Of a stretch of DNA of 64,000 nt, positions 23,526 through 35,800 are shown one piece after another. The position numbers and the translations under genes are program-made. The first letter of the stretch is position 1. Each line of letters opens with the position of its first letter. The DNA is from Clonostachys chloroleuca (taxonomy: Eukaryota > Ascomycota > Sordariomycetes > Hypocreales > Bionectriaceae). The stretch covers positions 35,030,001-35,094,000 of the forward strand of contig JBANAY010000003.1 of assembly GCA_037952775.1 (NCBI GenBank). The letters are read 5' to 3'. Below the pieces are notes generated by a model. That model was given only the letters and a program-made list of their open reading frames with translations. It was not told the origin of the DNA and searched no databases.

Positions 23526-24368
23526 ATGTACTTTTCCAAATCAGCTATTATTGCGGCCATGGCCGGCCTCTCGGCTGCCAGGTCGGTCCCAACTTGCAGC
23601 AAGCGCTCTGCCGAGCCAACCTTCGACAACGGCGTCTACGTTGTTAGCGACACTGCCCAGTTCAGCAACCACAAACAGTTCACATTCGAGGGCAGCAGCC
23701 TGCCGGACGGTCTGTATGCCGCCGACTGGGGCATTGATGAGAACTGGAGCGTGAACCGCGAGAACGTCGCCGTCAAGGACGGATACCTCGTGCTCACTGT
23801 TCCCGGAGGCCAATCCAAGCCTTACAAGTCTGCCGAGGTCGACACCACCGTCAGCAACATCCTGTACGGTAGTGTGCGTACCGTCGCCATCTTCTCTCAG
23901 ACCCCCGGTGTCTGCAACGGTACGTTCTCGTCTTCATCTTAAAATATTTGTGACCCCCCATTCTAATATCCAATAATAGGCATCTTCTTCTTCAAGTCCA
24001 ACTCCCAGGAGACGGACATCGAGTGGCTCTCCGACCCCAATAACACTTCTGACAATGGCGTCAACCACCTCTGGCTCACCAACCAGGAGAACGACGGCGA
24101 CGGCCAGAAGACCGTCTTCTCCGTCGCCCCTCCCTCCAACCCCACCACCACCGAGCACGAGTACCGCATCGACTGGACCCAGGGCCGCGTCCAGTGGTTC
24201 GTCGACGGCGTCCAGGTCGCCGAGACAACCAAGGACGTCCCCAGCGTCCCCGGCCCCTGGGTCTGGAACAACTGGTCCAACGGCGACAAGGGCTGGTCTG
24301 CTGGTCCCCCTACCGCCGATGCCGTCTTCAAGATCAAGTCCATTGACATGTACTACAACACCGCTTAG
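23526..24368 (+). CDS. Secreted GH16-like beta-glucanase/transglycosylase
   Basis: A 260-residue secreted protein with a signal peptide cleaved near residue 18 (LSAARS). One 60-bp intron (23920-23979) splits the codon for Gly132 just before the catalytic region. The jelly-roll GH16 signature E-x-D-x-E is seen as ETDIEWL, with candidate nucleophile Glu142, Asp144 and acid/base Glu146. Downstream blocks EHEYRIDWTQGRVQWFVDGV and PWVWNNWSNGDKGWS fit the substrate-cleft strands of fungal GH16 proteins. It should cut or transfer beta-1,3(1,4)-glucan outside the cell or in the wall; there is no GPI signal at the C-terminus. Exon 2 is strongly C-ending in codon use. The ATG at 23526 is preferred over an upstream TTG extension because it starts the signal peptide. 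Confidence 0.9.
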
Positions 24369-25574
24369 ATTTGTCTGCCAAATCTACCCCGCGGCGTGTG
24401 ATGCCGTGTAGGTCAGGTTAGATAAAGTGTGGCGTCTATCACTTGGATATCTGTCTTCTGTACTATTTTTGCATATTTATCCAGCGTAAAATTATTGTGA
24501 ATATTTTCTCAATCATAAATATGCATATTCTGCACGTTGAATCCGTTCGTTGTGAAATTTGTAGTAATTCGAAGTACGGCATCCAGGGTCGATCATATGC
24601 AACCCAAGACCTGAGGAATGCAAGTAAGACGCATACACTCGCTTGTAGCCTTTGATTGGTCGTATCGAATCTAATTTGGAATTTCTCCGATGCAAAAGAC
24701 CAAAATACACATTTAGGCTCGTTCGGGCTAACAGGCTCATTGGCCGGTGTCACTGTTCGGACGATTCGCCTCCACATAAGGCTGCTTCTCCCGTGGTCTC
24801 TGATGGGCCAAATCTTAGGCTCGTTTATCTCATTCACCTTATTTGTAGAATACCTAACCGGGGTGTCATGCTGGTGATCATACTCTTCTAGTGAGATATT
24901 ACTGGGGCAGACTGTACACCGAAACTCGTGCTCATTTTTTGTCTGATTTCTGAGGTTGGTCCTTGGCTATCAATTGTGCTCAGATAATTGTTTAACTCCT
25001 AAGAAGAGTATAGAATTGGCGAGTCGTTCTTTCTATGTAAGTCGGTGGCTGTGCTCAAAAACACATTCACAATTCTTTATACATCTCATTAGTTCATTAG
25101 TTTATCTATTATTCATTAATAACTTCTTGGTAGCTCGGAACGTTTTCGGGTCCGTTGAAATGGAGCACATCCTGAAACTTTAATTTAATTAACTACCCCT
25201 TGCTCAGGCCTCCGTATTTGTGGCTACCTACAGAGGGAGATCGCAATCGCCTGGCGTCAGCAAACAACGCTGGCTAGTCTTCTGGGGCAGTTCTCTGGTC
25301 AGCCCTAGGCCCCTAGCATTCATGCGTCGTGTTCGTAAGTGAATCAATGAGAAGCAAAGTCGTTGCCTATGCACGGGACACCACAGGGACAAGCTTGGCT
25401 GGATCTGTGGGCTTACAAGCCGAGCAAGGACGTTCCCTGCACAGCCATGACGCTTACATAACCTGGTTTCTCTTTGCGATGCTCACTGTGGCTTGGCTGA
25501 AAGACTCTCAGGCGAGTCCAGCACCGGAGCATGATCAGTTCCATCCCATCTGACCAGGTCTAAAATCCAGCACC
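24369..25574. other. Intergenic, no gene seen
   Basis: About 1.2 kb, AT-rich in the middle (about 24,450-25,190). It is the 3' flank of the GH16-like gene and the promoter of the Zn2Cys6 regulator. No supported feature. Confidence 0.5.
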
Positions 25575-28419
25575 ATGGCGTCTAGCAGCCAGGGCCGCCT
25601 GGCCTTCAAAATGAACAAGACCTGCGACCAATGCAGGCGTCGCAAGATCCGGTGCATCGGTGAGACGCGCTCCGAGCCTTCCGCTCCGTTTGGAGTGCGG
25701 GGAATCACTTGCCATCAGTGACATGACCTGACCAGACCCTCGTCCATCGCCCAGTGCCCGACACTCCGCCTGGTACGCCGCCAACTTGCATATATTGTAC
25801 AGTGAGTAACATAGCCGGTCCTACGCGTCAAGACTTAGCTGACATCGTGCTCTACTGCAAAGAAACGTAGCCAACCCTGTCACTTCAGCATCTTCCGCCG
25901 CAAAGTCCGCATCCGAGGTAAATCGGCACACCCTGTAGCTATCTCTTCACATCTAGACAAGCCTCTGGTTATATATATTCCATTTAATCCGATTGAAAGT
26001 TTATCATGCTAAGCTTCAGGACTCAGTCCCCGATTCCTTCTCCTCCCACTCCCAATATCCTGGTGAACTGGCCCCTGATGAATTACTTGTTGATCGTCTA
26101 CTTCAGTACGGGCCACAGAGCGTCATCCTGCCAGATGAGACGAGCATTTTGACGGTCAGTTTGCCCATCCCGTGTTTGTGCATTGCTTTCGCTATTTCTG
26201 AATAGTTCATTGACTCCAACATTCTGCGTAGGCGCCTGATGAGCAGGGTGAGTACCAACCTAAGTAATGCATGCCGTATTGAGATAATACTGATCCCGTA
26301 GTCTTGAGTTCTGGCTTGGCTTTCTTCTCTGAGCAGAAGGTAACATCGTTGACTCAAAAGATTGGCAACACTCGTCTTCAAGACATTGTCAAGAGATTGG
26401 ATGACTACATTGCTTCTCGTCTTGGGCTTACCGATGAACCAATCTGGCCACCAATCAATTTTGACAAACCAGAACAAAAAGACCGACCTACACCAAACGA
26501 GACTCGCTCCTATATTCAAGGTGAGAATAGTGCGCCTTTGACCAATAAGGATCCATGTGGTAACAGCAGAAAGCGTACTTCATCAATCTCCATCCAGTAT
26601 ATCCCTTCCTTGACCGGGAAGAGTTTGAAAGCCAGGCATTCAGTCCAAAACTAGGCGAATTATTGGAGCAAAGCCCGGCATTTTCGGCTCTGTACCATAG
26701 TATCTTGGCCCTGGGTAGTCAATACCTTCAATGCGGAACATTTGAACCTGGTAATGGAAGATCATGGGAATATTTTCAGGTGGCCCTAGGCCACATGTCG
26801 GATATCATTCTCCCTCGAGAGTCCATTGAAAGCGTCCAGGTTTGCTTCCCACTTCCCTAAATCCAACTTGGCGACATTTTAACTTACACAAGCATGCTAA
26901 ATAGGCCTTAGCCGCAATGGTAAGTGATCGTATGCACGTGGAGGAGAAGACATCTAATCTTTGCAGTCTATTTTTTCCATGAATCTCTGTGGTCTCCAGA
27001 TCTCAGACACCCTCATTTCACAAGCTGCTAGGATGGTTGTCACCCTTCGCTATCACAAGGATATAGTCTCCGAACCCAAACACCTAAGAGTGTTTTGGGT
27101 GATTTATGCTCTCGAAAAACAACAAGCTATCCATGGGCGAACATGCTCCGTAAGTGATTTCTGCATGTTAATTCTCCCATTCACCCCACCGCATCCCGCT
27201 AATCGAGATGACCAAGCTTATTCCTGACGAGGATATTGCTTGTGTAGTCCCACCATTTCCGGAGGCACAGGTTGGGACCTTCAATTGGTTTGTCGCATTT
27301 ATTCGCATTGGGCGGATCAGCTCCATCGTGTACAACTCACTCTTCTCGATCAGTGGGTCACTGAGATCCAAAGAATCCTATCAGATTGCGATGAGCCATA
27401 TCCGCCGTATTCTCGAGGACTGGCGCCAGTCAATACCCGCCGACTACCGGCCCGGAGATTCAGCAAGCTTTCCGGCGTCTCCGACGACTGTGAGCATTTC
27501 ACTCATCGCGCTCCAGGTTCATTATAGCTACTATCATATCATAATTGCCCTCGAGCGTCTTACTCTTCACCTTGAGCTCGAGCAAGGCGATAAGGGACAA
27601 ATGAGCAAGCAGAGATTGATGAATACAGCAAGAACGATAATTGAGTTGACCAAGCATATTGATGTGCAGCCTTATGTTCCTATCTTGTGAGTCACACCAT
27701 GTCAAACTTCGCGGGGATGAGCACGATCTGACACACGATACAAGCATTTTGACGGTTCTGCCTCTGGCGGGAGTATTCATCCTCTTTGACTTTGTCATCC
27801 ATAATCCGTATCACCGTGAATCGAGGACGAACTTATCCTTGCTGGACTCAGCGGCGGGGTACTTCAACCTCGTTTCTCTCGCGTCTGACCGAGCTATGCC
27901 AAGCAGCATTCTGTCAGAATTTGCCGAGATTGCAAGGGAATATTACTGGAAGAGTCAGCAAGCCAAGCTTCAATCGTCCCATAGGCCGATGGATCCTCCC
28001 AGCCTGCCGGTGACGATTCCGGAGTCGACGGTGACCCAAGGTATGGACCAGCTACCGCAGCAACAAGCGTTTGTTGCACCAGACGGGGCTTTCCAAATGG
28101 TAAGGAAAGCAATCATTTCTTAGGAATAATTGAAGAGAAAATCTCAACTGATTATTGATCTTGTTAGGGTGTTTCGGAAACAACCTTAATTCCCAGCATG
28201 GAGTATATCTCCGATCCGCAGATCGGTACACCCGCGCCCTCGGAGTACTTGAACTACCCGACGCCGATGAATTTCGAGGCAGCCTCGGATTTTCAAACGG
28301 CTGAATCGGGCGACCTTAGATCCATGTTTGGATGGGTCTATCCTGAATGGGCTGTTGGGGGCATTGATCTGGATTCCTTGAACCTGGAACAGCCAGAATT
28401 CAATGGTGAGGGCCTATAA
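25575..28419 (+). CDS. Zn2Cys6 transcription factor with Fungal_trans domain, eleven introns
   Basis: Nuclear regulator of the Gal4-type family. The zinc cluster is encoded by three exons: CDQCRRRKIRC in exon 1, CIYCT in exon 2 and KRSQPCHF in exon 3, giving C-x2-C-x6-C, a long loop, C-x2-C-x6-C. Later exons give the Fungal_trans middle homology region (YFINLHPVYPFLDREEFE, FSALYHSILALGSQYLQCG, ALAAM-SIFSMNLCGLQIS, VFWVIYALEKQQAIHGR). The acidic C-terminus may be an activation region. I placed eleven GT..AG introns, two of which border microexons: 26232-26247 (16 nt) and 26905-26919 (15 nt). Both are needed to keep the frame. The start ATG at 25575 is followed by the cluster within 17 residues. 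Targets are unknown; neighbours are a GH16-like gene and a guanylate kinase. The splice site at about 25,940 is the least certain. Confidence 0.88.
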
Positions 28420-29481
28420 TTCTTGGGATACAATACAAAAGTTCACTACACTTTCTATCAATGTATCGACACTCATATGTCGTGAGTTTTTTTGTATTCT
28501 TTCTAGCCTAATAGAACTATATCCTGGAGCTCTCCTAGTCTGAGAACCGGTGCAGGTATTTAGAACCGAAGGTAATAGTTTCGACGGAACGGTTGTCTGG
28601 GCTTCCAGATACTTCGCCCTCCTCCGCGCCATTGGGCTTACGATCGGCGGCTCGAGCTGCTTTCAACACTACCGATTTCGTACTTGTTCCAAGCATCCAA
28701 AACAGAAGCGATTGTTTGTGTATGCGCAAGGCCGTGGCCCACTACAGATATGGGGTTGACCACACGGTCGGTCAGTGGTTGGGCCAAGGGCCCTGCTGCA
28801 TCGGGTGCAGACTTCGTAGAGTCGATCGCACATGGTAAAGTTTTTTTTTTCCGTAATTAATGGCGTGAGAATTTGCAGAATGGGATTGATGGTAGTTAGA
28901 TAAAAATATTGGATTGCAGAATTTCGATTCTACGGCTGCTTCTGTCTGAAATTTATAGGCGAGCCCAGCCCGTGAGTGGTTTGAGTCAAGTCACACAAAC
29001 GACCGTGAGATGCCTGAATTAGTACCTAGTGGGCACAAACTCAGTCTTAGGAAGCTTTAGCCGCGAAGGGTTGATTTTTGACGAGGAGAAATCCGAGTTG
29101 GATGAGTGTATGTGAGAAGCATTCATATTCCTACATGACAGTGACGCGAGGAACAATCAGGTAGACCTATCAACAGTAGGATTGAGCATTGAATGTTGCT
29201 AAGTCAATGACTGGCCTGTATATTCTGTCGCTTTTCTCGCAATTTCTGAGTTTCGCCCTCCAATGTTTAAGTGTCATGGTTGGCTTGGTTTGATGGAACT
29301 TTACGTGGTCGTTGGTGTGACAGTGAGTCATACGAACATCCCTTGGTTTTTGTATAAATCGTGGCCACCCCCAACCCCGCATGTTTGAAGCAACTCTTCA
29401 AGTCAATCGCTTTTTGTGACCCCAAACCACTGTATCCTACAAGTCACCCGTGGCACATACATCGACTTAAGAGGGAGCGCC
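28420..29481. other. Intergenic, no gene seen
   Basis: About 1.06 kb between two plus-strand genes. There is a T-run at 28,840-28,849. Small open frames on both strands near 28,540-28,840 overlap each other and have no recognisable content. Confidence 0.5.
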
Positions 29482-30136
29482 ATGACTTTCGGTTCGTCTG
29501 AATTTTACACCCACCCTACTGATGCTGAGCTAATCCTGAAAATACCAAGACCGCCGACCGATCGTCATATCTGGCCCATCGGGTGTTGGAAAAGGAACAC
29601 TGGTCGGGAGGCTCCTGGAGCGTTATCACGACACACTGGCCTCCACCATCTCGCATACAACACGCCAGCCAAGACCTGGCGAAGTAAATCACGAAGCATA
29701 TCATTTCGTCAGCATACGAGAGTTCGAGTCTCTCATTAAAACTAATGCCTTTGTGGAATATACATTTTTCTCTGGTAATTACTACGGAACTAGCCGACAG
29801 ACGATCAAGGACCAACAGGCGAAGGGGAAAATACCAGTCCTGGAAATCGAGATGAGCGGGATTACGCAAATCAAGATGAATGAAGCTCTAGACATGAGAT
29901 TTGCTTTCATTTCTCCACCGAGTCTTCAAGTTCTCGAGGAGAGGCTGCACACACGCGGCACGGAATCGGCGAAGAGCATCGAGCGGAGGTTGGAACTGGC
30001 CAAAGTTGAGATGGAGCGTGCCAAAGTCCCGGGGTTTCACGATATCATCATCGTGAATACAAATCTTGATGAGGCCTACAAAGAACTTGAGGAATGGGTT
30101 TGTGGAGGTACAGGCTCGGCGCTGGCTACATGCTAA
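29482..30136 (+). CDS. Guanylate kinase paralogue
   Basis: Complete guanylate kinase fold, about 198 residues, phosphorylating GMP or dGMP with ATP. A 58-bp intron (29492-29549, donor GTTCGT, acceptor CCAAG) splits codon 4, so the protein starts MTFDRRPIVISGPSG. The P-loop is GPSGVGKGT. GMP-site elements are SHTTR, the Glu of RPGE, a Tyr in AYHFV, and FFSGNYYGTS. The lid has RGTES. Unlike ordinary GUK1 proteins, the usual G-x-D/H-Y segment after RPGE reads NHEAY, and the usual LDI-(D/E)-x-x-G appears as LEIEMSG. Fungi normally have one essential GUK1, so this more divergent copy may be a second gene. The first exon and the unusual donor are inferred; the kinase domain itself is certain. Confidence 0.85.
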
Positions 30137-30693
30137 TACGTGGAAGAGACAGCATGACAAATTTGATTGATTAGACGGAATATGACTGGATGGTTAATCT
30201 AGCAAGCTATGAATTCTTGAGATGATAAAGATGGATATTGATCCTAGATGCTGGCTCCTATTGCCCTCTTGGGCCCATAAAGATAGTTGCTATTTACTCT
30301 ATTTGAGAGAAAAATAGATTTCTGAAGCGCATCTCCGGGTTAAAAAAAAACATAGTCTCATATCCAGTAACCGAAAAATCAATGGAGCGAGGAGCCATCA
30401 TGTACCGAGCCAAGAATGAGAAATTGCACAATAACCTATCTGCTGAAGGTTTACGGAGTTTTATGCCGCATGATTACAACCTTGGGCTAGTGAAGCTTAT
30501 ATTTGCCTTTTCTTTTTATTGTGTTGAGATGTCGGGCCTGGAATCTTTCATTGCTGTTTTTAACTTCATTCTCAAACTCTCATCCATGGTAACCTACCTT
30601 CAAGCATAAGGCAAGGAGAGCGGCAAAGCCTTGCTAATCTCGGAAACGACATTGAAGAAACTGTAATATTGAATAAGCAGATTGATTCTACAG
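30137..30693. other. Convergent intergenic region
   Basis: About 560 bp between the 3' ends of the guanylate kinase (plus) and the GFA gene (minus). A short A-run lies at about 30,342-30,351. No gene is supported. Confidence 0.5.
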
Positions 30694-31767
30694 TTATCCC
30701 TTCATTCCAACGGACAATGTGTCAATGAGGTTCTTTGCCGCAGTCGCGAACGGTCCATTGCGGCCAGACTGAACTTCCTCAACGAAACTGACACGATCTT
30801 TCCACCATTCTAGCCAATTTTCTGCGCATGCTCCATCGCTTCCTCTTAGTAGCCCTACACTCACATCAATTACAGCAGTATCTCTAGTTTCATGCCAGAA
30901 GATCGTGGCACCACATGTCCCGCAAAACTCTCGTGTCACTTCTGGCGAGGAATTATAACTCTGCAGTATGCCGGATGGAAGAGAGTCGAAATCGAGTGGG
31001 ATCTTTGCCACTGCCTTCTCTTCATCTGGTATTTGGATAAATATATTGGCTCGCGGAACAAATGCCCAGGTCTGAATCTCAAAACCTGAGGCCAAACGGC
31101 AGGATTGGCATGTGCATGTCCCTGCGAGATATTTCCTTCCTCGAACCCACCATTTCTCATCGGAGACATTCGATAAGATGGATGCGGTAGTCTCACAATA
31201 TGCGTGTGTGAGGTCGGGATAATTGCGTCTTGGAAGTAGGCTGGCGTCATCCGGGCGTGTGAGATGGAACCTGACAGTGCCACACGCGCAAGCAGCCTCG
31301 AGAGACCCTGATTCTGCTGGGTCAATCTCCTGTCTGTCTACTTCTTCCGAAACCCGTTCTTTGTCTCCGAATGGGATCCATTTTGCAATTCCACCATCCT
31401 TGGTATCAGTCACATGCCTGTGGTCTATAAACTTGACCTCTCCAACCACATCATCGTCGGTCCTTGAGATCACACCGGTCGCTACTCCCCATTCTGCCTC
31501 GCCTCTGTTGTTTTCCTTGTTGCAGAAAACATGGCACCCGCATATACGGCAGAAATATCTCGCTGACTTGCCCGATGTGCAGAAAATTCGTAGATTAGCC
31601 GATATTTCTGGCTCTTGAATGGGGAGATAGGAGGTGCAAAGCAGGCCTGTGGTGTGTCGGCAAGTGTTGCAATGACATAGAGACAATGCTATATTGTCGG
31701 AAGCTGTTGGATTCTTTGGTATGACATTCTGGGTCACGCCGCCACAGAAACAAGAGATGTGGGCCAT
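30694..31767 (-). CDS. Protein with two GFA (CENP-V/DUF636) zinc domains
   Basis: A 357-residue protein with two tandem glutathione-dependent-formaldehyde-activating (GFA) domains. Domain 1 has CFCGGV near residue 5, CHCNTCRHTTG near 33 and FCRICGCHVF near 75. Domain 2 has CACGTVRFHL near 160, CTCQSCRLASG near 215 and EFCGTCGATIF near 285. These cysteines bind two zinc ions per domain. Biochemical roles of fungal members are poorly known; the formaldehyde/glutathione role is the family label, not something the sequence proves. The ATG at 31767 begins just before the first Cys block; the open frame continues upstream to 31941 across an ungrouped region that I exclude. Intronless. Confidence 0.88.
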   Translation of the reverse strand: MAHISCFCGGVTQNVIPKNPTASDNIALSLCHCNTCRHTTGLLCTSYLPIQEPEISANLRIFCTSGKSARYFCRICGCHVFCNKENNRGEAEWGVATGVISRTDDDVVGEVKFIDHRHVTDTKDGGIAKWIPFGDKERVSEEVDRQEIDPAESGSLEAACACGTVRFHLTRPDDASLLPRRNYPDLTHAYCETTASILSNVSDEKWWVRGRKYLAGTCTCQSCRLASGFEIQTWAFVPRANIFIQIPDEEKAVAKIPLDFDSLPSGILQSYNSSPEVTREFCGTCGATIFWHETRDTAVIDVSVGLLRGSDGACAENWLEWWKDRVSFVEEVQSGRNGPFATAAKNLIDTLSVGMKG

Positions 31768-32248
31768 GATTGAATTAGGCTGATATTCTGGAGCGCGCTT
31801 TTTTGACACGAGATAGTTTGCGGGGGACGGCGCTTTATATCTGCAGCCACTACAGATGTCACCTGATATCTTCTCCCGGGTTGTTCTATCCGAAGATACT
31901 GGATGGGGAAATTCCCGCCAAAACTTGTATTTGTATGGCAAGTGGTATGACGACCTATTTGTATCTTCTCAGATCTAGAAGCTACAACCGATATTCCTTC
32001 TTTTTCAATTCATAACCATCGCGTGTCTTGATTCTATCATTATTGTTGCTGCTGTAAAAGATCTGACAGACCGGGCCCGTTCAAGCGGGCTGTCCAAATT
32101 GTCCTATTGCTCTTGTTATAAAAACAGCTCACATGATGCACTATAGTACACCGATTAAAATTAGATGACTACTTTCTCCGGTGTTGGAGACATCTTTTCT
32201 TTCCATCATCTATCAAAGTAGGGCTCAATACATAGTTGTATGCCTTGA
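31768..32248. other. Intergenic, no gene seen
   Basis: About 480 bp between two minus-strand genes, holding the GFA promoter (a TTATAT sequence about 65 bp upstream of its ATG) and the 3' flank of the acetyltransferase. Confidence 0.45.
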
Positions 32249-32740
32249 CTAAATGTTCCGCCTGACCAGATATACAGCATCTTGCCCGTATCCTCGTATT
32301 TTGGCCGCCAGAATTGTGTCAGTCGGCTCAGGAATGAACCCAAACCGACCCCAGAAAGATACCGAGTTATAAACCGAGATGAGACAAGTTGTTTGATATC
32401 CGTCAGCCACGAGGAGGAGTTTCTCAATGCACTGTGCGCCAAGGCCGCGGGTCCGGACGCGAGGCAGAATAGCCAGGTCGTGGATGTAATACTGGTCTGC
32501 GTCGGGTGCGATCTCCCCAATCGGATGATCCAGAGGCGGCGGGTCACCTGCTCGGATCGGGTGCGAAACGGCGTAGCCACAGATGTCGTCTCCTTGGGCT
32601 AGGACCAGGCAGCCATCGGGAAATATTGAAAGGCGCTCAGCAAAGACACCGGCGCTCTCTGGGAGGTCGGGATGGATCTCAGACGCAACGCCTAGGACAC
32701 CCTCGATATCAGCTTTAGTCATTCCTCGCCAGGAAGCCAT
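32249..32740 (-). CDS. GNAT-family N-acetyltransferase
   Basis: A 163-residue, intronless GCN5-related acetyltransferase. The strand-4 and acetyl-CoA pyrophosphate loop are visible as YYIHDLAILPRVRTRGLG (R/Q-x-x-G-x-G/A loop), followed by the helix CIEKLLLVADG and the C-terminal VYNSVSFWGRFGFIPE, a usual GNAT ending. The N-terminus (MTKADIEGVLGVASEIHPDLPES) matches the alpha1/alpha2 substrate-binding region. It transfers an acetyl group to an amine; the substrate is unknown. Short gap to both neighbours, all on the minus strand. Confidence 0.88.
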   Translation of the reverse strand: MASWRGMTKADIEGVLGVASEIHPDLPESAGVFAERLSIFPDGCLVLAQGDDICGYAVSHPIRAGDPPPLDHPIGEIAPDADQYYIHDLAILPRVRTRGLGAQCIEKLLLVADGYQTTCLISVYNSVSFWGRFGFIPEPTDTILAAKIRGYGQDAVYLVRRNI

Positions 32741-32800
32741 GCCTTAGAAATAGAATTCCTATTTTTGGGCTCAAATTATAAAATTGTTAGCTTTGGATAA

Positions 32801-35800
32801 CTAGCGACTGAACCTTTTAAGCCAAGACCACCTCTCCTTCACCTTGGCCTTTGCGGGGTCCTTCAACGTCACTGGACGACTAGCCGAGGTAGTCTGTGCA
32901 CGTGAAGATGACGAAGACATCTCCAATAGTCCTGATTCATCTGAGTGACCAACTCTGGGCTGGCTGCTGTTTGAAGCAGACGGAGGCGGTTCAGTAGACT
33001 CGTTATCGACTTGGCCATCCGCCTCCTGGCTCTTTGGCCACTGCCACCTGTACCGCGTATGTCCAAACACAACCGCCCCTTTGCACTCAATGCTTCCTAT
33101 AGTAATACCCAAGCACGTGCTAGGAATATCAAGGTGAGGATTTCGCCCCTTTGGTAAAAGCAGCTGGACTGGATCATGATGTTGCAAGGGTGTTTCTCCA
33201 TCCGGATCTAAACAAGCACACGGTGAGAAGAGCGTAGCCTGTGATGACCACGTTATGTCCGTAGTGATCAACCCCGGATCCAGGGGCCGGACGTTAGTCA
33301 ATGTATGGATATTTTTCAATGTTGCAATTGAACTGCCCAAGTAATCATTGTTTTTGGGAACAGTCGCCCAGTTTGAGCAGATATTCTGCTCTTCGGGCTC
33401 GAGCTCCAAACCCTCCCCCGAAGATGGTGACGGCCTTGATAGACCGGATGTAATCAACCCACCCACGGCCACTTGCTTGCAAATGGTAGATTTTCCGCTG
33501 AATCGGACCGACCGGACCTGCGATATCCCAGAAATCCCACCCCGCGAGACTTTTCTCAAACGGTTTGCTGGTTGGATGATACCAGTAACCGTCTTGAGCA
33601 GCAACTTCGGCTTGCTTGTCTACTAGTGCTTCGAGCTGAGGTAGAACCTCTTGAACCCTGTTTCGTAGGCGGTAGGGGACTTCAACCCGTTCTCCAGTCG
33701 CATTGGGCTCCACATCATCAACGTACAGCTGAATGTTTAGGTTGTTGGGATTTCCCAATATTTCAACAGCGGTCACCCCATGATCCCCGGCCAACCCCAG
33801 ACAATCGTCCCCTTCAAGCTTGAGCGCTCCTGAGAATTTCCACTTGGACTTATATGCTGGATGGTTCCTATCTTGCTCGATCGAGGCTCGAACTAAGTGC
33901 AACAGACCGGATGCACCATCAACCAGCCACGCTCTTCGATCGTCAACGTCCATTAATACAAAGGACTGAGCATAGATCCAGGCTAGCATTTTTGAAAGGC
34001 CCTTTGCCCTGGCCAGGCGAAGAGGTTTATCGCGTCTGCCAAGTGACACGGAAATGCCGCCGTGCATGCCAAAACCACTTTGAACATTCAACTTGTCGAT
34101 CACAATGAGGTTGGAAAAAGGGGCAGGATAGAGCGTTGTATGCCAAACCCCGCTTGAGGGTGTCCTATATATGAAGTGAATTAGGATGCTGAACGAAGAA
34201 TAGGGTCTCTTCAACATGCTTACCTGTGAACTCTCGGACGTGTGAGCACCACCCAACGACGTGTCGGCAATTTTCGAGATTTTTAAGTTCCAAGCTCTTG
34301 GGCGTGATAATCCTCATTCCTTCGGTTCCCTCCAGTCGTGTGTCGCAATACGAGATTCGTTCGCCATCTGCGTTGAACAAGAAATGCCAAATGGCAGCGT
34401 CTGCCTCAACAGCTGTCACAACTAGAAGCGAACAAAACCCTTTTAGCATGATGTTTCCATCTATGTTGAACACCTGGTCGGATTGTACCAATTCTGCCAT
34501 CGCTTCTAGAGGGATTTCGAGACCAGTGTCGCCCTGGTCGCGATGACGAATCGGATAGCCTGCGACGACCACCGGGTTTCGAAACATATTAGCCCAACAA
34601 AATCCTGACAGCAAAGGATTAGAGTCGTCCATTATATTCATAGAGAACGTAATCTGACAAGCCGCATCTATTATGATGTTGCCCTTGTGGGTGCTTTGGC
34701 CATGGAGATCAATCGACGAGATCTGGGGTACGCAAGAGATTACGCCCTCGGGAAGCTCTGATGGGCGTAAAGCAGAGCCCAGCCATCCCAGTTGCTCGCC
34801 AATCTCGGCAACAAACTCGAATCCTCCTCTCACAACGATGAAACATTGTGATTGGTCTTGTGTTATGGTCAACGATGTTCCGTCTGGCAATTCGACTAAG
34901 AAGTGTTCAGTAAGTAGCCATCCAAATATGGTCAAGATGTTAACCGAACTTACGATCGCATGAAGCAAGCTGGGTGGATGATAGGAATTTATTCAAAAGT
35001 GATATGAGAGGATTGTATACGCCAGGCCAAGTCAGCTCAAAATACTTCTGAACAGTTGTTGCTTGGGCACATCCTCGGGTGCCAGTAACACAAAGAATAT
35101 GTCCTAGGATACTTGGGCCGGAGTCCACGTACTCCTGGTCGATAACAAACTTTCTAAGGTCCCATTCCAAGCCGAAGGCCATCTTGACCGAGGGTTGAGC
35201 TTGTCTCCGGCTCAGCTTTCTCATTGTCTCGTCTTCCAACAGCTTGCTCCGGATGGATTCACCGATTTCATACATTAGGTTTGGAGCCGACATGTCCAGT
35301 TGCAAGTGCTTCTGCAATGATGATAAAAGCCACTGATATGCGCGTGATGTCTCAATGAATGATCGATAGTCCCCAATCTGCGGTAGTGGAGAATCTCGAT
35401 ATTGGTTTTGGCTGTCAACGTCGCCAACCACGCCTGATGGTTCTGATGAAGTATTACTGTCGAGAGAGGACACCCACTGCGTAACCTCATTACGATCCTT
35501 CTTGAACGGCTCCAGAGGCGGTGGAGTTTTCTCATAGTCCGCATCAATCTTTGCCCGTGATCCGCTTGTTCCTATTTCCTTCTCGAGTATGTCGTTCGCA
35601 CTCCATTGACTACGAGGTTTTCTAAACAAGGTTTGATCAACACATTCGACGATTTCCCTATACAAAATATTAGCAAAGGGCCAAACAAAAATTTAACATC
35701 ACGTACCGACAGTGACGATGAATAAACGTTGAAGTTTCTCGTTGGGCTCTGTTGGTAGATTCTTCATGAAGCCTTCGAGAGAAGCTTTCCAGTAATTCGG

